A stretch of 64,000 bases of DNA from Volucribacter amazonae (GTDB lineage Bacteria > Pseudomonadota > Gammaproteobacteria > Enterobacterales > Pasteurellaceae). The stretch covers positions 2,258,501 through 2,322,500 of the forward strand of contig NZ_LWID01000001.1 of the NCBI RefSeq assembly GCF_029783845.1. The letters run 5' to 3'. The notes beneath the pieces are model-generated. The model worked only from the letters and a program-made list of their open reading frames with translations. It did not search any database and was not told the origin of the DNA. Shown here piece by piece: positions 17,639 to 26,916 of the stretch (within the stretch, counting starts at the first letter, position 1; each line of letters starts with the position of its first letter). The position numbers and the translations under genes are program-made.

Positions 17639-17744
17639 TATAGTGGTTTCAATTTAAACTAAGACAAGGCGGCACGCCGAAGAGAGTACAAAGAGTACGG
17701 CGAGGCGTGCCAATACAGTGTTATTTTAAAGTGAAACGACTATA
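17639..17744. repeat. Full-length TATAGTCG palindromic element (Correia-like, 106 bp)
   Basis: Starts TATAGTGGTTTCAATTTAAA and ends TTTAAAGTGAAACGACTATA, giving imperfect terminal inverted repeats of about 20 bp. The core has GACAAGGCGGCACGCCGAAG, GTACAAAGAGTACGGCGAGG and CGTGCCAA. It is the reverse complement of the copy at 49377 and the same length (106 bp), which argues for one mobile family. TA at each outer end fits a TA target. Confidence 0.9.
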
Positions 17745-17839
17745 ACGTAAAACAACGTAAGAGACGTTAGCAAATACCCACACTTTCATTATAATAAAGC
17801 GAATTTTTATACAAACTATTATCAACAGAGGAGAATAAA

Positions 17840-19579
17840 ATGAATAAAACTGTTGCCGATCAAGTTGTTGAAATGTTAATTGAGGCAGGGGTAAAACGGG
17901 TATATGCCATTACTGGCGATAGCTTAAACCCAGTTAATGATGCTATTCGTCGTAATGGTGAGATCGAATGGATTCACGTTCGTCACGAAGAAGTGGCGGC
18001 TTATGCGGCTTCAATGGATGCAGAATTAAATGGTATAGGTTGTTGTATGGGCAGTTCTGGGCCGGGACATGTGCATTTAGTAAATGGCTTATATGATGCT
18101 AACCGTTCAGGCAACCCAGTGATCGCCATTGCCAGCACTTGTCCAACCAATAAATTTGCTCAAGATTATTTCCAAGAAACCAACCCTTATTATTTATTCC
18201 AAGATTGCAGTAAATTTGTCGCCGTTGCTAATACCGCAGAGCAAACACCACATATGTTACAAGCGGCATTGCAAAATGCCGTAGCACAACGTGGCGTTGC
18301 CGTATTGGGCTTACCTGGCGATGTGGCTTCCGCTAAAGCAGTAGCCATTAGTACCGCAACACAACATTATCCTGCAAAACCGATTTTCCGCCCGAATGAT
18401 CAAGAATTGCAACAGTTGGCAGACTTACTCAATCAGCACAAAAACATTACCCTTTATTGTGGACACGGTTGCCAAAATGCGGTCTCTGAAGTACGTCAAT
18501 TAGCGGAAAAATTAAACGCACCGATTGCCTATACTTTCCGTGGCAAAATTTTCTTTGATAGCGATGATAATGCACACAAAGTGGGGCTTAATGGCTTATT
18601 GGGCTACCGTTCTGGCTATGATGCTTGCCATAAAGCGGAAGTGTTAGTGATGTTAGGTTGCGATTTCCCTTATACTGAATTTTTACCAACCAACAATAAA
18701 ATCGTACAAATTGATATTAATCCTGCACGTTTAGGACGCCGAGCTCAATTAACTCAAGGCTTAGCTGGCGATATTGCGGATACCTTACAAGCATTACTGC
18801 CATTAATTAATGCCAAAACTGACCGCACTTTCTTGCAAGCAATGCAACAAGAATTTGCCAAATCAGAAGCGAATTTCAATAGCTATATCACCGAAAAAAG
18901 CAAAGAAGACGAAATTCAACCTGAATATGTTGCCCACTTAGTCAATGAACTAGCCGCTGATGACGCCATTATGACCGTAGATACAGGTATGACAGTAGTT
19001 TGGGCAGCCCGTTTTATTGGACGCAAAAAAGATCGCTACCTCACAGGTTCTTTTAATCACGGCTCAATGGCAAATGCAATGCCTATGGCGATTGGCGCCG
19101 CTGCCACCAATACCCCACGTCAAATTGTGGCACTTTGTGGCGACGGTGGCTTATCTATGTTACTCGGCGATTTAGCCACCATTATGCAATACCAATGGCC
19201 GATTAAAATTATTGTGTTTAATAACCGTAGCCTTGGTATGGTGAAATTAGAAATGCAAGCTCACGGTTTTGTGGACTGGCAAACCAATATGGTTAATCCA
19301 CCCTTTGAAAAAATCGCCGATCTTATGGGCATTAAAGGCTTTACCGCCCATAAAGGTAGCGAAGTGGAAGATGTCTTAAAACAAGCCTTTGCTCATCAAG
19401 GCCCTGCTTTAGTCAATATCTATACTTCATCTGATGCACTAAGCTCTCCACCACATACTAGCCTTGCTCAAGTGCGTGGTTTTATGACTTCAATGATGAA
19501 AAAAGCCTATGCAGGCGAAACAGAAGAAGTGATTGCCGCCGCAAAAGCAGGAATAAAACACGTTAAGGATTTATTCTAA
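17840..19579 (+). CDS. poxB: Pyruvate dehydrogenase (quinone) / pyruvate oxidase
   Basis: 579 aa, close to E. coli PoxB (572). Decarboxylates pyruvate to acetate and CO2 with TPP and FAD, passing electrons to the quinone pool at the membrane. The N-terminal PYR domain contains the catalytic Glu region (VRHEEVAAYAA), the central domain binds FAD, and the C-terminal domain carries the TPP motif GDGGLSMLLGDL...NN near residues 433-463. A final amphipathic segment could serve as the lipid-binding tail. Preceded by GAGGAG; monocistronic with an uptake-signal terminator. An uptake signal lies inside at 18822-18830. Confidence 0.95.
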   Translation: MNKTVADQVVEMLIEAGVKRVYAITGDSLNPVNDAIRRNGEIEWIHVRHEEVAAYAASMDAELNGIGCCMGSSGPGHVHLVNGLYDANRSGNPVIAIASTCPTNKFAQDYFQETNPYYLFQDCSKFVAVANTAEQTPHMLQAALQNAVAQRGVAVLGLPGDVASAKAVAISTATQHYPAKPIFRPNDQELQQLADLLNQHKNITLYCGHGCQNAVSEVRQLAEKLNAPIAYTFRGKIFFDSDDNAHKVGLNGLLGYRSGYDACHKAEVLVMLGCDFPYTEFLPTNNKIVQIDINPARLGRRAQLTQGLAGDIADTLQALLPLINAKTDRTFLQAMQQEFAKSEANFNSYITEKSKEDEIQPEYVAHLVNELAADDAIMTVDTGMTVVWAARFIGRKKDRYLTGSFNHGSMANAMPMAIGAAATNTPRQIVALCGDGGLSMLLGDLATIMQYQWPIKIIVFNNRSLGMVKLEMQAHGFVDWQTNMVNPPFEKIADLMGIKGFTAHKGSEVEDVLKQAFAHQGPALVNIYTSSDALSSPPHTSLAQVRGFMTSMMKKAYAGETEEVIAAAKAGIKHVKDLF

Positions 19580-19621
19580 AAAATAACGCATTGTTTTATC
19601 GGTAAAAAATAACGAAAATAG

Positions 19622-19667
19622 ACCGCACTTTTGTTTGAGAATACTCCGAAGTGCGGTTATTTTTGCT
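19622..19667 (+). terminator. Inverted uptake-signal terminator after poxB
   Basis: ACCGCACTT (19622-19630) and AAGTGCGGT (19649-19657) form a perfect 9-bp stem, followed by TATTTTTGCTTTT. Two exact uptake signals thus double as an intrinsic terminator. Confidence 0.85.
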
Positions 19668-19669
19668 TT

Positions 19670-19720
19670 TATAGTAAATAATATAGCGTTGGTACGCTTC
19701 GTTGTACTACTTGTAGCTCT
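19670..19720. repeat. Decayed fragment of TATAGTCG element
   Basis: TATAGTAAATAATATAGCGT followed by TGGTACGCTTCGTTGTACTA and CTTGTAG matches the left half of the 49377 copy, with the TTTAAAATGA block degraded and the right half missing. Further uptake signals follow at 19740-19748 and 19808-19816 before rlmJ. Confidence 0.6.
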
Positions 19721-19854
19721 AAAAATAATCCTAGAACCTACCGCACTTTTTCTTTATATTAAATAATCAAAAAAATTGCTTTTATTCTGCTATTCTTATT
19801 TATAGCAAAGTGCGGTACACTTTGCCAAAATTTTTGCACAAATTAAGGTTTATT

Positions 19855-20697
19855 ATGTTAAGTTATCGTCATAGCTTTCATGCAGGCAATCATGCCGATG
19901 TATTAAAACATTTAGTATTAATGTTGATAATTGAAAGCCTACAACAAAAAGACAAAGGATTTTATTATTTAGACACCCATGCGGGGACGGGGCATTATCA
20001 ATTAACCAGTTCTCAATCGGAAAAAACAGGGGAATATAAAGAGGGGATTGCACGTTTATGGGATAAAACGGATTTACCCTCCGAATTAGCACGTTATGTG
20101 AAGTTAATTCAGCGTTTAAATGGCAGTAAAACTTTGCGTTATTATGCGGGATCACCGTTAATTGCTGCCACTTTGTTACGTCCACAAGATCGGGCGTTAT
20201 TGACAGAATTACACCCTACGGATTTCCCTTTATTGCGTCATAATTTTAGTCAATTTGCTAATGTAAAGGTAAAACGTGAAAATGGTTTTCAGCAGTTAAA
20301 ATCAACCTTACCTCCTAAGGAACGGCGAGGGTTGATCTTGATTGATCCGCCTTATGAATTAAAGCAAGATTATGAATGGGTGGTAGACGCTATTGAGGAG
20401 GGCTATAAACGTTTTGCAACAGGGATTTATGCTATTTGGTATCCTGTGGTATTACGTCAGCAAACCAAACGTATGATCAATGGGTTACGACAAACGGGCA
20501 TTAATAAAATTTTGCAAATTGAACTTGCCGTTGCCCCTGATAATCAACAGCGAGGTATGACAGCGAGTGGTATGATTGTGATTAATCCACCTTGGCAGTT
20601 AGAAAGTCAAATAAAACAATTATTGCCTTATTTAGTGAATTGTTTAGTTCCCACAGGAACAGGGCATTGGACTGTGGATTGGCTTGTGGGGGAGTGA
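19855..20697 (+). CDS. rlmJ: 23S rRNA (adenine2030-N6)-methyltransferase RlmJ
   Basis: 280 aa. SAM-dependent methyltransferase acting on A2030 of 23S rRNA. The N-terminus MLSYRHSFHAGNHADVLKH is the strongly conserved family start, and the catalytic motif DPPY is in LILIDPPYELK. A GTG 45 nt upstream (19810, within an uptake signal) extends the frame, but the ATG at 19855 begins at the conserved N-terminus and is preceded by TAAGG, so it was chosen. It stands alone between poxB and gor. Cytosolic; also linked in E. coli to growth on DNA as carbon source, a role not tested here. Confidence 0.95.
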   Translation: MLSYRHSFHAGNHADVLKHLVLMLIIESLQQKDKGFYYLDTHAGTGHYQLTSSQSEKTGEYKEGIARLWDKTDLPSELARYVKLIQRLNGSKTLRYYAGSPLIAATLLRPQDRALLTELHPTDFPLLRHNFSQFANVKVKRENGFQQLKSTLPPKERRGLILIDPPYELKQDYEWVVDAIEEGYKRFATGIYAIWYPVVLRQQTKRMINGLRQTGINKILQIELAVAPDNQQRGMTASGMIVINPPWQLESQIKQLLPYLVNCLVPTGTGHWTVDWLVGE

Positions 20698-20909
20698 GAA
20701 TTATCCATTTAGGTATTGTAAAACAGTAAAATGATAAAAATGTTATCAAAACACACCGCACTTTTGATGTATATATTTTTAATAGTTAAGTAATCGTACT
20801 TAAACCATTGATAACACCAATCAAACCAATCTATTCAATCCGTTTGCCTTATAAGTGAATTTCTAGCACAATAGGGCAAATTTTTTTAATATTTTAAAAG
20901 GATAGAAAA

Positions 20910-22265
20910 ATGACAAGACATTATGATTATATTGCTATTGGTGGCGGTAGTGGGGGCATTGCCTCAATTAATCGTGCGGCGAGCTATGGTAAAAAATGTG
21001 CCATTATTGAGGCAAAACATTTAGGTGGAACTTGCGTCAATGTAGGTTGTGTGCCGAAAAAAGTGATGTGGCATGGGGCTCAAATTGCTGAAGCAGTGAA
21101 ACTTTATGCACCAGATTATGGTTTTGATCTTGAATTAAAATCCTTTGATTATGCCAAATTAGTGGAAAGTCGTGAGGCTTATATTGGGCGTATTCATAAT
21201 TCTTATAATAATGTATTAAGTAAAAATAATGTTGATGTTATTCAAGGTTTCGCTAAATTTGTAGATAGTAAAACCGTTGAAGTGAATGGCGAAAAAATTA
21301 CCGCGGATCATATTTTGATTGCAACAGGTGGTCGTCCATCTCGTCCAAATATTGAGGGAGCGGAATATGGTATTGACTCTGATGGCGTATTTGCTTTGCG
21401 TGAATTGCCAAAACGTGTAGCCATTGTTGGGGCAGGTTATATTGCGGTAGAGCTTGCAGGGGTGTTTAATAGTTTTGGTGTGGAAAGTCATTTATTTGTG
21501 CGTAAACACGCACCATTGCGTTCAATGGATCCGATGTTGTATGAAACTTTAATGGAGGTTTTTGAACAAGATGGTATTCAGTTACATACTCAAGCTATTC
21601 CGCAACGAGTGGTAAAAAATGCAGATGGTTCATTAACTTTAACATTAGAAGACGGACGCAGTACCGATGTGGATTGTTTAGTGTGGGCGATTGGGCGTGA
21701 GCCTGCTACGGATGTGATTAATCTTGAAGCCACTGGCGTAGCTACTAATGAACGTGGTTTTATCAAGGTAGATAAATTCCAAAATACCAATGTGGCAGGT
21801 ATTTATGCGGTGGGCGATATTATTGAGGGCGGTATTGAACTTACGCCAGTGGCAGTCGCCGCAGGTCGCCGTTTATCTGAACGTTTATTCAATAATAAAC
21901 CAAATGAACATTTAGATTATAATTTAGTGCCAACAGTGGTATTTAGCCACCCACCGATTGGTACTATTGGTTTAACCGAACCTGAAGCTATTGCACAATA
22001 TGGGGAAGACAATGTTAAGGTGTATAAATCCAGTTTCACTGCCATGTACACTGCCGTTACGCAACACCGTCAGCCTTGCCGTATGAAGTTAGTTTGTGTA
22101 GGTAAAGAGGAAAAAATTGTTGGGTTACATGGCATTGGGTTTGGTGTTGATGAAATGATCCAAGGTTTTGCTGTTGCCATTAAAATGGGAGCGACTAAGG
22201 CTGATTTTGATAATACCGTTGCTATTCACCCAACAGGTTCGGAAGAATTTGTAACGATGCGTTAA
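20910..22265 (+). CDS. gor: Glutathione reductase
   Basis: 451 aa flavoprotein disulfide reductase reducing glutathione disulfide with NADPH. N-terminal FAD motif GGGSGGIAS, redox-active GGTCVNVGCVPKK (two Cys four apart), NADPH-binding GAGYIAVELAG, and the C-terminal catalytic His-Glu in AIHPTGSEEFVT are all present. Length equals E. coli Gor. Preceded by an uptake signal at 20755 and a short AT-rich leader with AAAGGA before the ATG. It supports peroxide and disulfide stress defence. Confidence 0.95.
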   Translation: MTRHYDYIAIGGGSGGIASINRAASYGKKCAIIEAKHLGGTCVNVGCVPKKVMWHGAQIAEAVKLYAPDYGFDLELKSFDYAKLVESREAYIGRIHNSYNNVLSKNNVDVIQGFAKFVDSKTVEVNGEKITADHILIATGGRPSRPNIEGAEYGIDSDGVFALRELPKRVAIVGAGYIAVELAGVFNSFGVESHLFVRKHAPLRSMDPMLYETLMEVFEQDGIQLHTQAIPQRVVKNADGSLTLTLEDGRSTDVDCLVWAIGREPATDVINLEATGVATNERGFIKVDKFQNTNVAGIYAVGDIIEGGIELTPVAVAAGRRLSERLFNNKPNEHLDYNLVPTVVFSHPPIGTIGLTEPEAIAQYGEDNVKVYKSSFTAMYTAVTQHRQPCRMKLVCVGKEEKIVGLHGIGFGVDEMIQGFAVAIKMGATKADFDNTVAIHPTGSEEFVTMR

Positions 22266-22286
22266 TAAAGGGGATTGAATAAATTA

Positions 22287-22332
22287 AAGTGCGGTGCGTT
22301 AGCAAAATATTTTGCTAAAAACCACCGCACTT
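22287..22332 (+). terminator. Nested uptake-signal hairpin after gor
   Basis: AAGTGCGGT (22287-22295) pairs with ACCGCACTT (22324-22332), enclosing a perfect palindrome TTAGCAAAATATTTTGCTAA (22299-22318). The two stems together form a long hairpin about 20 nt after the gor stop. Confidence 0.75.
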
Positions 22333-22376
22333 GTTGTTAAATATTAATCATAGTAGCAATAATGAAATGTGATTTT

Positions 22377-22443
22377 TATAGTCGTTCCATTTTAAAAGTG
22401 TTTCTGTTTTAAACCATAGGTTATGGTATAGCCTATGGTTTAA
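22377..22443. repeat. Half TATAG element followed by 12-bp inverted repeat
   Basis: TATAGTCGTTCCATTTTAAA (22377-22396) is a lone end of the dispersed element. Directly after, TTAAACCATAGG (22409-22420) and CCTATGGTTTAA (22432-22443) make a perfect 12-bp inverted repeat with an 11-nt loop. This lies in the 417-nt gap between gor and sitA, and may be a second terminator or an operator. Confidence 0.55.
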
Positions 22444-22526
22444 CATAGATTTCATCAGTCAACTGTTTGATATATCAAGTTTAGATGGTCAATATTAAGT
22501 TAATAACCCTATAACTCTTATGGGTT

Positions 22527-22581
22527 ATTATTGATAATCATTATCAATAACGCTTGACTTGTTGAGGAATTGAAGTAATAT
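22527..22581 (+). promoter_or_regulatory. Fur box and promoter of sitABCD
   Basis: TATTATTGATAATCATTATC (22527-22546) contains GATAATCATTATC, matching 13 contiguous bases of the Fur consensus. Just downstream are TTGACT (22554-22559) and TAATAT (22576-22581) with 16-bp spacing. Iron-loaded Fur bound here would block polymerase access, so the transporter should be induced by iron limitation. Confidence 0.8.
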
Positions 22582-22682
22582 TAATTTGCTATTTATGGAT
22601 TTACATAAAAATACATAAATGGAAAAAATTATATTCTACTGATCAATATTTTAATATTGATCCTCAATTCTAGGAGATAACA

Positions 22683-23564
22683 ATGAAATTAAAGTATTTT
22701 ATGACAGGACTTGCCCTGTTTTGTGTGGGAATAACTGCTCAAGCTCAACAATTTAAAGTATTAACCACCTTTACCGTCATTCAGGATATTGCTCAAAATG
22801 TGGCGGGTGATGCGGCGGTAGTGGAATCTATTACTAAACCGGGGGCAGAAATTCACGATTATCAACCCACACCAAAGGATATTGTGAAAGCACAATCAGC
22901 GGATTTGGTGTTGTGGAATGGCTTAAACTTAGAGCGTTGGTTTGAGCGTTTTTTCCAAAATGTAAAAGATAAACCATCGGTAGTTGTAACGGAAGGCATT
23001 ACTCCTATTGCCATTACAGAGGGGGCTTATAAAGACATGCCTAATCCACACGCTTGGATGTCGCCATCAAATGCGTTGATTTATATTGAAAATATTAAAA
23101 ACGCATTAATCAAATATGATCCTAAAAATGCTGATACTTACCGCAAAAACGCACAAGCCTATGCGGAGAAAATTCAGTTATTAGATCAACCGTTGCGGGC
23201 TAAATTATCCCAAGTGCCAGAATCACAACGTTGGCTTGTAACTAGCGAAGGGGCATTTAGTTATTTAGCTCATGATTATGGTTATAAAGAGGCTTATTTA
23301 TGGCCAATTAATGCCGAGCAACAGGGAACGCCGCAACAAGTGCGTCAATTAATTGATTTAGTCAAGAAAAATAACATTCCTGTGGTATTCAGTGAAAGCA
23401 CAATTTCGCCAAAACCAGCCCAACAAGTGGCGAAAGAAACAGGGGCGAAATACGGCGGTGCGTTATATGTGGATTCTTTATCTACTGCCGATGGTCCTGT
23501 GCCAACCTATATTGATTTATTGAATACAACGGTATCTACCATTGTAGAGGGTTTTAATAAATAA
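22683..23564 (+). CDS. sitA: Metal (Mn/Fe) ABC transporter substrate-binding protein
   Basis: 293-aa cluster A-I (SitA/YfeA) periplasmic metal-binding protein. Signal peptide about residues 1-21 (GITAQAQ). The four metal ligands expected for the family are seen: His in IHDYQPTPKD, His in NPHAWMSP, Glu in TSEGAFSYL and Asp in LYVDSLS. The absence of a His-rich loop argues against a zinc-specific ZnuA. TAGGAG precedes the ATG, and the Fur box upstream predicts iron repression. Its stop overlaps the sitB start (TAATG). Confidence 0.93.
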   Translation: MKLKYFMTGLALFCVGITAQAQQFKVLTTFTVIQDIAQNVAGDAAVVESITKPGAEIHDYQPTPKDIVKAQSADLVLWNGLNLERWFERFFQNVKDKPSVVVTEGITPIAITEGAYKDMPNPHAWMSPSNALIYIENIKNALIKYDPKNADTYRKNAQAYAEKIQLLDQPLRAKLSQVPESQRWLVTSEGAFSYLAHDYGYKEAYLWPINAEQQGTPQQVRQLIDLVKKNNIPVVFSESTISPKPAQQVAKETGAKYGGALYVDSLSTADGPVPTYIDLLNTTVSTIVEGFNK

Positions 23565-24445
23565 TGTCATCATTAGTTTCTATTCATGTTGAAGATGTCA
23601 GTGTCCGTTATAGCAACGGACACGTTGCCATTTATGATGTTAGCTTTGCGTTGCAAGGAGGTATGACTTGTGCGTTATTAGGAGTAAATGGCAGTGGTAA
23701 ATCCACCTTATTTAACAGCCTAATGGGCTTAGTGCGCCCTACTAAAGGCAATATTACCCTGTGCGGATTGCCGATTAACCAAGCCTTAAAACAAAATTTA
23801 GTGTCTTATGTTCCGCAAAGCGAAAATGTAGATTGGGCATTTCCTGTTTCAGTCTATGATGTGGTTATGATGGGGCGTTATGGTTATATGAACTTCTTGC
23901 GAATTCCCAGTAAACAGGATAAGCAGAAAGTCGCAGAGGCGATGCAACGGGTAAATGTTGAGCATTTAGCCCATCGTCAGATTGGTGAACTATCTGGTGG
24001 ACAAAAAAAACGGGTTTTTCTTGCTCGTGCTTTGGCACAGCAAAGTAAAATTATTTTGCTTGATGAACCTTTTACGGGCGTGGACGTCAAAACGGAAAAT
24101 GCCATAGTGGATCTGTTAAATCAATTACGTGCTGATGGGCATTTAATTTTAGTGTCCACCCATAATTTAGGTAGCGTGCCAGATTTTTGTGATCAAGTGG
24201 TGATGATTAATCGCACCGTTCTTGCTACAGGAAATATAGAAAGTACTTTTAACCAAGAAAATTTAGAACGTGTATTTGGTGGGGTATTACGCCATATTAA
24301 ATTATTGGGCGATGATTTACATGATGATGAAGATCCACGAGCGGTAACCGTCTTAACCGATGATGAACGCCCTGCGGTATTTTATGGACATACCAAATGC
24401 GATCCACCTGCCCCCATTATTAAAAATGATAAAGGTAAACCATAA
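23564..24445 (+). CDS. sitB: Metal ABC transporter ATP-binding protein
   Basis: 293 aa. ABC ATPase driving SitCD. Walker A GVNGSGKST near residue 40-48, signature LSGGQKKR, Walker B IILLDEPF and the H-loop STHN are complete. A C-terminal acidic and His-containing extension (DDLHDDEDP and later) is longer than the minimal ABC domain, as in YfeB/SitB. One-nucleotide overlaps with sitA and sitC indicate coupled translation. Confidence 0.95.
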   Translation: MSSLVSIHVEDVSVRYSNGHVAIYDVSFALQGGMTCALLGVNGSGKSTLFNSLMGLVRPTKGNITLCGLPINQALKQNLVSYVPQSENVDWAFPVSVYDVVMMGRYGYMNFLRIPSKQDKQKVAEAMQRVNVEHLAHRQIGELSGGQKKRVFLARALAQQSKIILLDEPFTGVDVKTENAIVDLLNQLRADGHLILVSTHNLGSVPDFCDQVVMINRTVLATGNIESTFNQENLERVFGGVLRHIKLLGDDLHDDEDPRAVTVLTDDERPAVFYGHTKCDPPAPIIKNDKGKP

Positions 24446-25317
24446 TGCTGGAGATGCTTATTGAGCCGTTTCAATATAATTATATGTTAAAGGCTATTCT
24501 TGTCAGTGCTGCGGTGGGCGGAATTTGTGCTTTTTTATCCGCTTATTTAATGCTAAAAGGTTGGTCATTAATTGGCGATGCGTTATCCCATTCGGTTGTA
24601 CCTGGTGTCGCCATTGCTTATGCCTTTGCTTTACCCTATGCTTTAGGGGCTTTTTTCTCTGGTTTTTTAGCGGCAGTCGCTATTTTATGGATAAAATCCA
24701 TTACCAAATTGCGTGAAGATGCGGTAATTGGCTTTATTTTTACCACTTTTTTTGCCATTGGCTTATTGATTATTTCCTTAAATCCCACCTCGGTTGATGT
24801 ACAATCTATCGTATTAGGTAATGTGCTTGGCATCAGTGATAGTGATATGATCCAAGTATTATGGATTATCGCTATTAGCCTTATTTTTCTTATTTTACAT
24901 TGGAAAAATCTGTTATTAGTCTTTTTTGATGAAACCCATGCTCGTTCTGTGGGGTTATCGCCATTAGCCTATAAAATTTTATTTTTTACCCTATTAAGTG
25001 CTTGTGTAGTTGCCGCTTTGCAAACGGTTGGGGCGATTTTAGTCATCGCAATGGTCATTACCCCGGGGGCAACCGCATATTTATTAACGGATCGTTTTGG
25101 TAAACTGATTATTATTGCCGTATTACTTGGCGTACTAACCAGTGGAATCGGCGCTTATTTAAGTTATTATCTTGACGGCTCAACAGGGGGGATTATCGTT
25201 AGTTTACAAACCTTGTGTTTTCTACTGGCTTTCTTTTTTGCCCCTAAATATGGACTAGTCAAACAACGTTTAGCAAATAAAGGCAATATGAACATAGGAG
25301 AGCAATCATGCAAATAA
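24445..25317 (+). CDS. sitC: Metal ABC transporter permease
   Basis: 290-aa ABC-3 family permease with about eight membrane helices. Conserved blocks include LKGWSLIGDALSHSVVPGVA near residue 43 and GAILVIAMVITPGATAYLL near 200. It pairs with SitD (about the same length and alignable throughout), forming a heterodimeric channel. It overlaps sitD by 10 nt. Confidence 0.94.
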   Translation: MLEMLIEPFQYNYMLKAILVSAAVGGICAFLSAYLMLKGWSLIGDALSHSVVPGVAIAYAFALPYALGAFFSGFLAAVAILWIKSITKLREDAVIGFIFTTFFAIGLLIISLNPTSVDVQSIVLGNVLGISDSDMIQVLWIIAISLIFLILHWKNLLLVFFDETHARSVGLSPLAYKILFFTLLSACVVAALQTVGAILVIAMVITPGATAYLLTDRFGKLIIIAVLLGVLTSGIGAYLSYYLDGSTGGIIVSLQTLCFLLAFFFAPKYGLVKQRLANKGNMNIGEQSCK

Positions 25318-26156
25318 TTTGGAATTGGTTGACCGAGCCTTTTGTTTTCCCTTTTATGCAAAATGCCTTGATAACCGCATTAACGGTAGCGATTATTTGT
25401 GCTGTATTATCCTGTTATTTGGTCTTAAAAGGTTGGTCATTAATGGGCGATGCTATTTCACACGCTGTTTTACCGGGTATTGTTATTGCATTTTTATTGG
25501 GCATTCCACTGGCTATTGGGGCATTTTTCTCAGGTATTTTTTGTGCAGTCAGCGTGGGTTATCTAAAAGAAAATAGCCGTATTAAAGAAGATACAGCAAT
25601 GGGCATCGTGTTTGCGGGAATGTTTGCTTTTGGTTTAGTGCTGTTTACTAAGGTAGAAACCAACCAACATTTAATGCACATCTTATTTGGTAACTTATTA
25701 GGCATTAGCCAAGCCGAACTTATCCAAACGCTTATTATTAGTTTGTTAATTTTTGCTGTAATTGTAGCGAAAAGACGAGATTTTTTGTTATATTGCTTCG
25801 ATCCTAGCCACGCAAGGGTTGCAGGATTATCCATTCGCCGTTTACATTATGGTTTATTGATCTTATTAGCTTTAGCCATTATTACTGCAATGCAAGTGGT
25901 GGGAATTATTTTAGTGGTGGCAATGTTAATCTCGCCGGGTATTACCGCTTATTTACTCACTCATCGTTTTGATATGATGCTACTGATCGCTTTAATTACT
26001 TCCGTATTTTCCACTGTGCTAGGCACATTATTAAGTTATCATATTGATGCCGCCACAGGACCTTGTATTATTTTATTGCAAGCCCTATTCTTTTTGTTCG
26101 CATTAATTTGGTCTAAAATACGCCTGTCGCTCGGTATGGAAACTAATCCAAGCTAG
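25308..26156 (+). CDS. sitD: Metal ABC transporter permease
   Basis: 282 aa, second ABC-3 permease of the transporter, paralogous to SitC (LKGWSLMGDAISHAVLPGIV and VGIILVVAMLISPGITAYLL correspond to SitC blocks). About eight membrane helices. Starts inside the 3' end of sitC. The operon ends here; a small palindromic element and an imperfect uptake signal lie before the convergent bioD. Confidence 0.94.
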   Translation: MQIIWNWLTEPFVFPFMQNALITALTVAIICAVLSCYLVLKGWSLMGDAISHAVLPGIVIAFLLGIPLAIGAFFSGIFCAVSVGYLKENSRIKEDTAMGIVFAGMFAFGLVLFTKVETNQHLMHILFGNLLGISQAELIQTLIISLLIFAVIVAKRRDFLLYCFDPSHARVAGLSIRRLHYGLLILLALAIITAMQVVGIILVVAMLISPGITAYLLTHRFDMMLLIALITSVFSTVLGTLLSYHIDAATGPCIILLQALFFLFALIWSKIRLSLGMETNPS

Positions 26157-26217
26157 CAAAAAATTTGGAAAAATGACTGCACTTTTTGCTAGTTATTGCT
26201 ATTTTCTCGCCAATTAA

Positions 26218-26263
26218 TATAGCCGTTTCATTTTAAAAACAACTATAAATTGAAATGGCTATA
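26218..26263. repeat. Minimal 46-bp palindromic copy of TATAG element
   Basis: TATAGCCGTTTCATTTTAAA and TATAAATTGAAATGGCTATA are inverted ends with almost no core between them. It sits between the convergent sitD and bioD genes; its right end touches the bioD stop region, and it could act as a bidirectional terminator. It looks like an internal-deletion form of the full element. Confidence 0.75.
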
Positions 26264-26903
26264 AATCAACTTGTTCTAGTAACATAAACTCACAGTCTGG
26301 GTGATGTTGGGCGAGATAATTTTTAATAAATTGTTGGCTATTTTGGTTAATTAAGGGATCGCTGTTTGGGTAGAGATTGTAAATGACGGTTTGAACTTTA
26401 ATTTGATACTGCTGGCAAGCCATTAAACTTAGCAAGGTATGATTAATGCTGCCTAATTTGCCTGATGTTACTAAGATAACGGGGTAGCCATATTGGTGTA
26501 AATAATCTAAGCTAGTATGTTTTTCATCGTAGGGAACGGCAAGTCCGCCCGCTCCTTCAATCAGTACATAATCATATTTTTCCGCTAAAAGTGCGGTTTG
26601 TTTGGCAATTTTTTTTGTATCAATCTTGATACCTTGCATTTCAGCGGCAAGGTGTGGCGAGCAAGGATAATCCAACACATAACCACAGGTTTGGCCTGCT
26701 TTGTCTTCTTCGGTAAGTCCTATGCCTTGAATTTTACGATGACAAAGAATATCTTGGGCAATTCCTTGGCAACCTGTTTGGATCATTTTTTGTGTAATAA
26801 CGGAATAGCCTTGTTGCATAAGCCGCTTGGCGTAAATGCCTGTGGCAATGGTTTTGCCTATGTCGGTATCTATGCCAGAAATAAAAACGATGTTTGCGCT
26901 CAT
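26259..26903 (-). CDS. bioD: Dethiobiotin synthetase
   Basis: 214 aa. Closes the ureido ring of dethiobiotin from DAPA, CO2 and ATP in the cytosol. P-loop GIDTDIGKTIATG near the N-terminus, the KMIQTG substrate region and VLIEGAGGLAVPYDE are conserved. AAGGAT precedes the ATG. It is the last gene of the minus-strand biotin operon, 13 nt after bioC. An uptake signal lies within it near 26585. Confidence 0.95.
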   Translation of the reverse strand: MSANIVFISGIDTDIGKTIATGIYAKRLMQQGYSVITQKMIQTGCQGIAQDILCHRKIQGIGLTEEDKAGQTCGYVLDYPCSPHLAAEMQGIKIDTKKIAKQTALLAEKYDYVLIEGAGGLAVPYDEKHTSLDYLHQYGYPVILVTSGKLGSINHTLLSLMACQQYQIKVQTVIYNLYPNSDPLINQNSQQFIKNYLAQHHPDCEFMLLEQVDL

Positions 26904-26916
26904 AATTTATCCTTGT

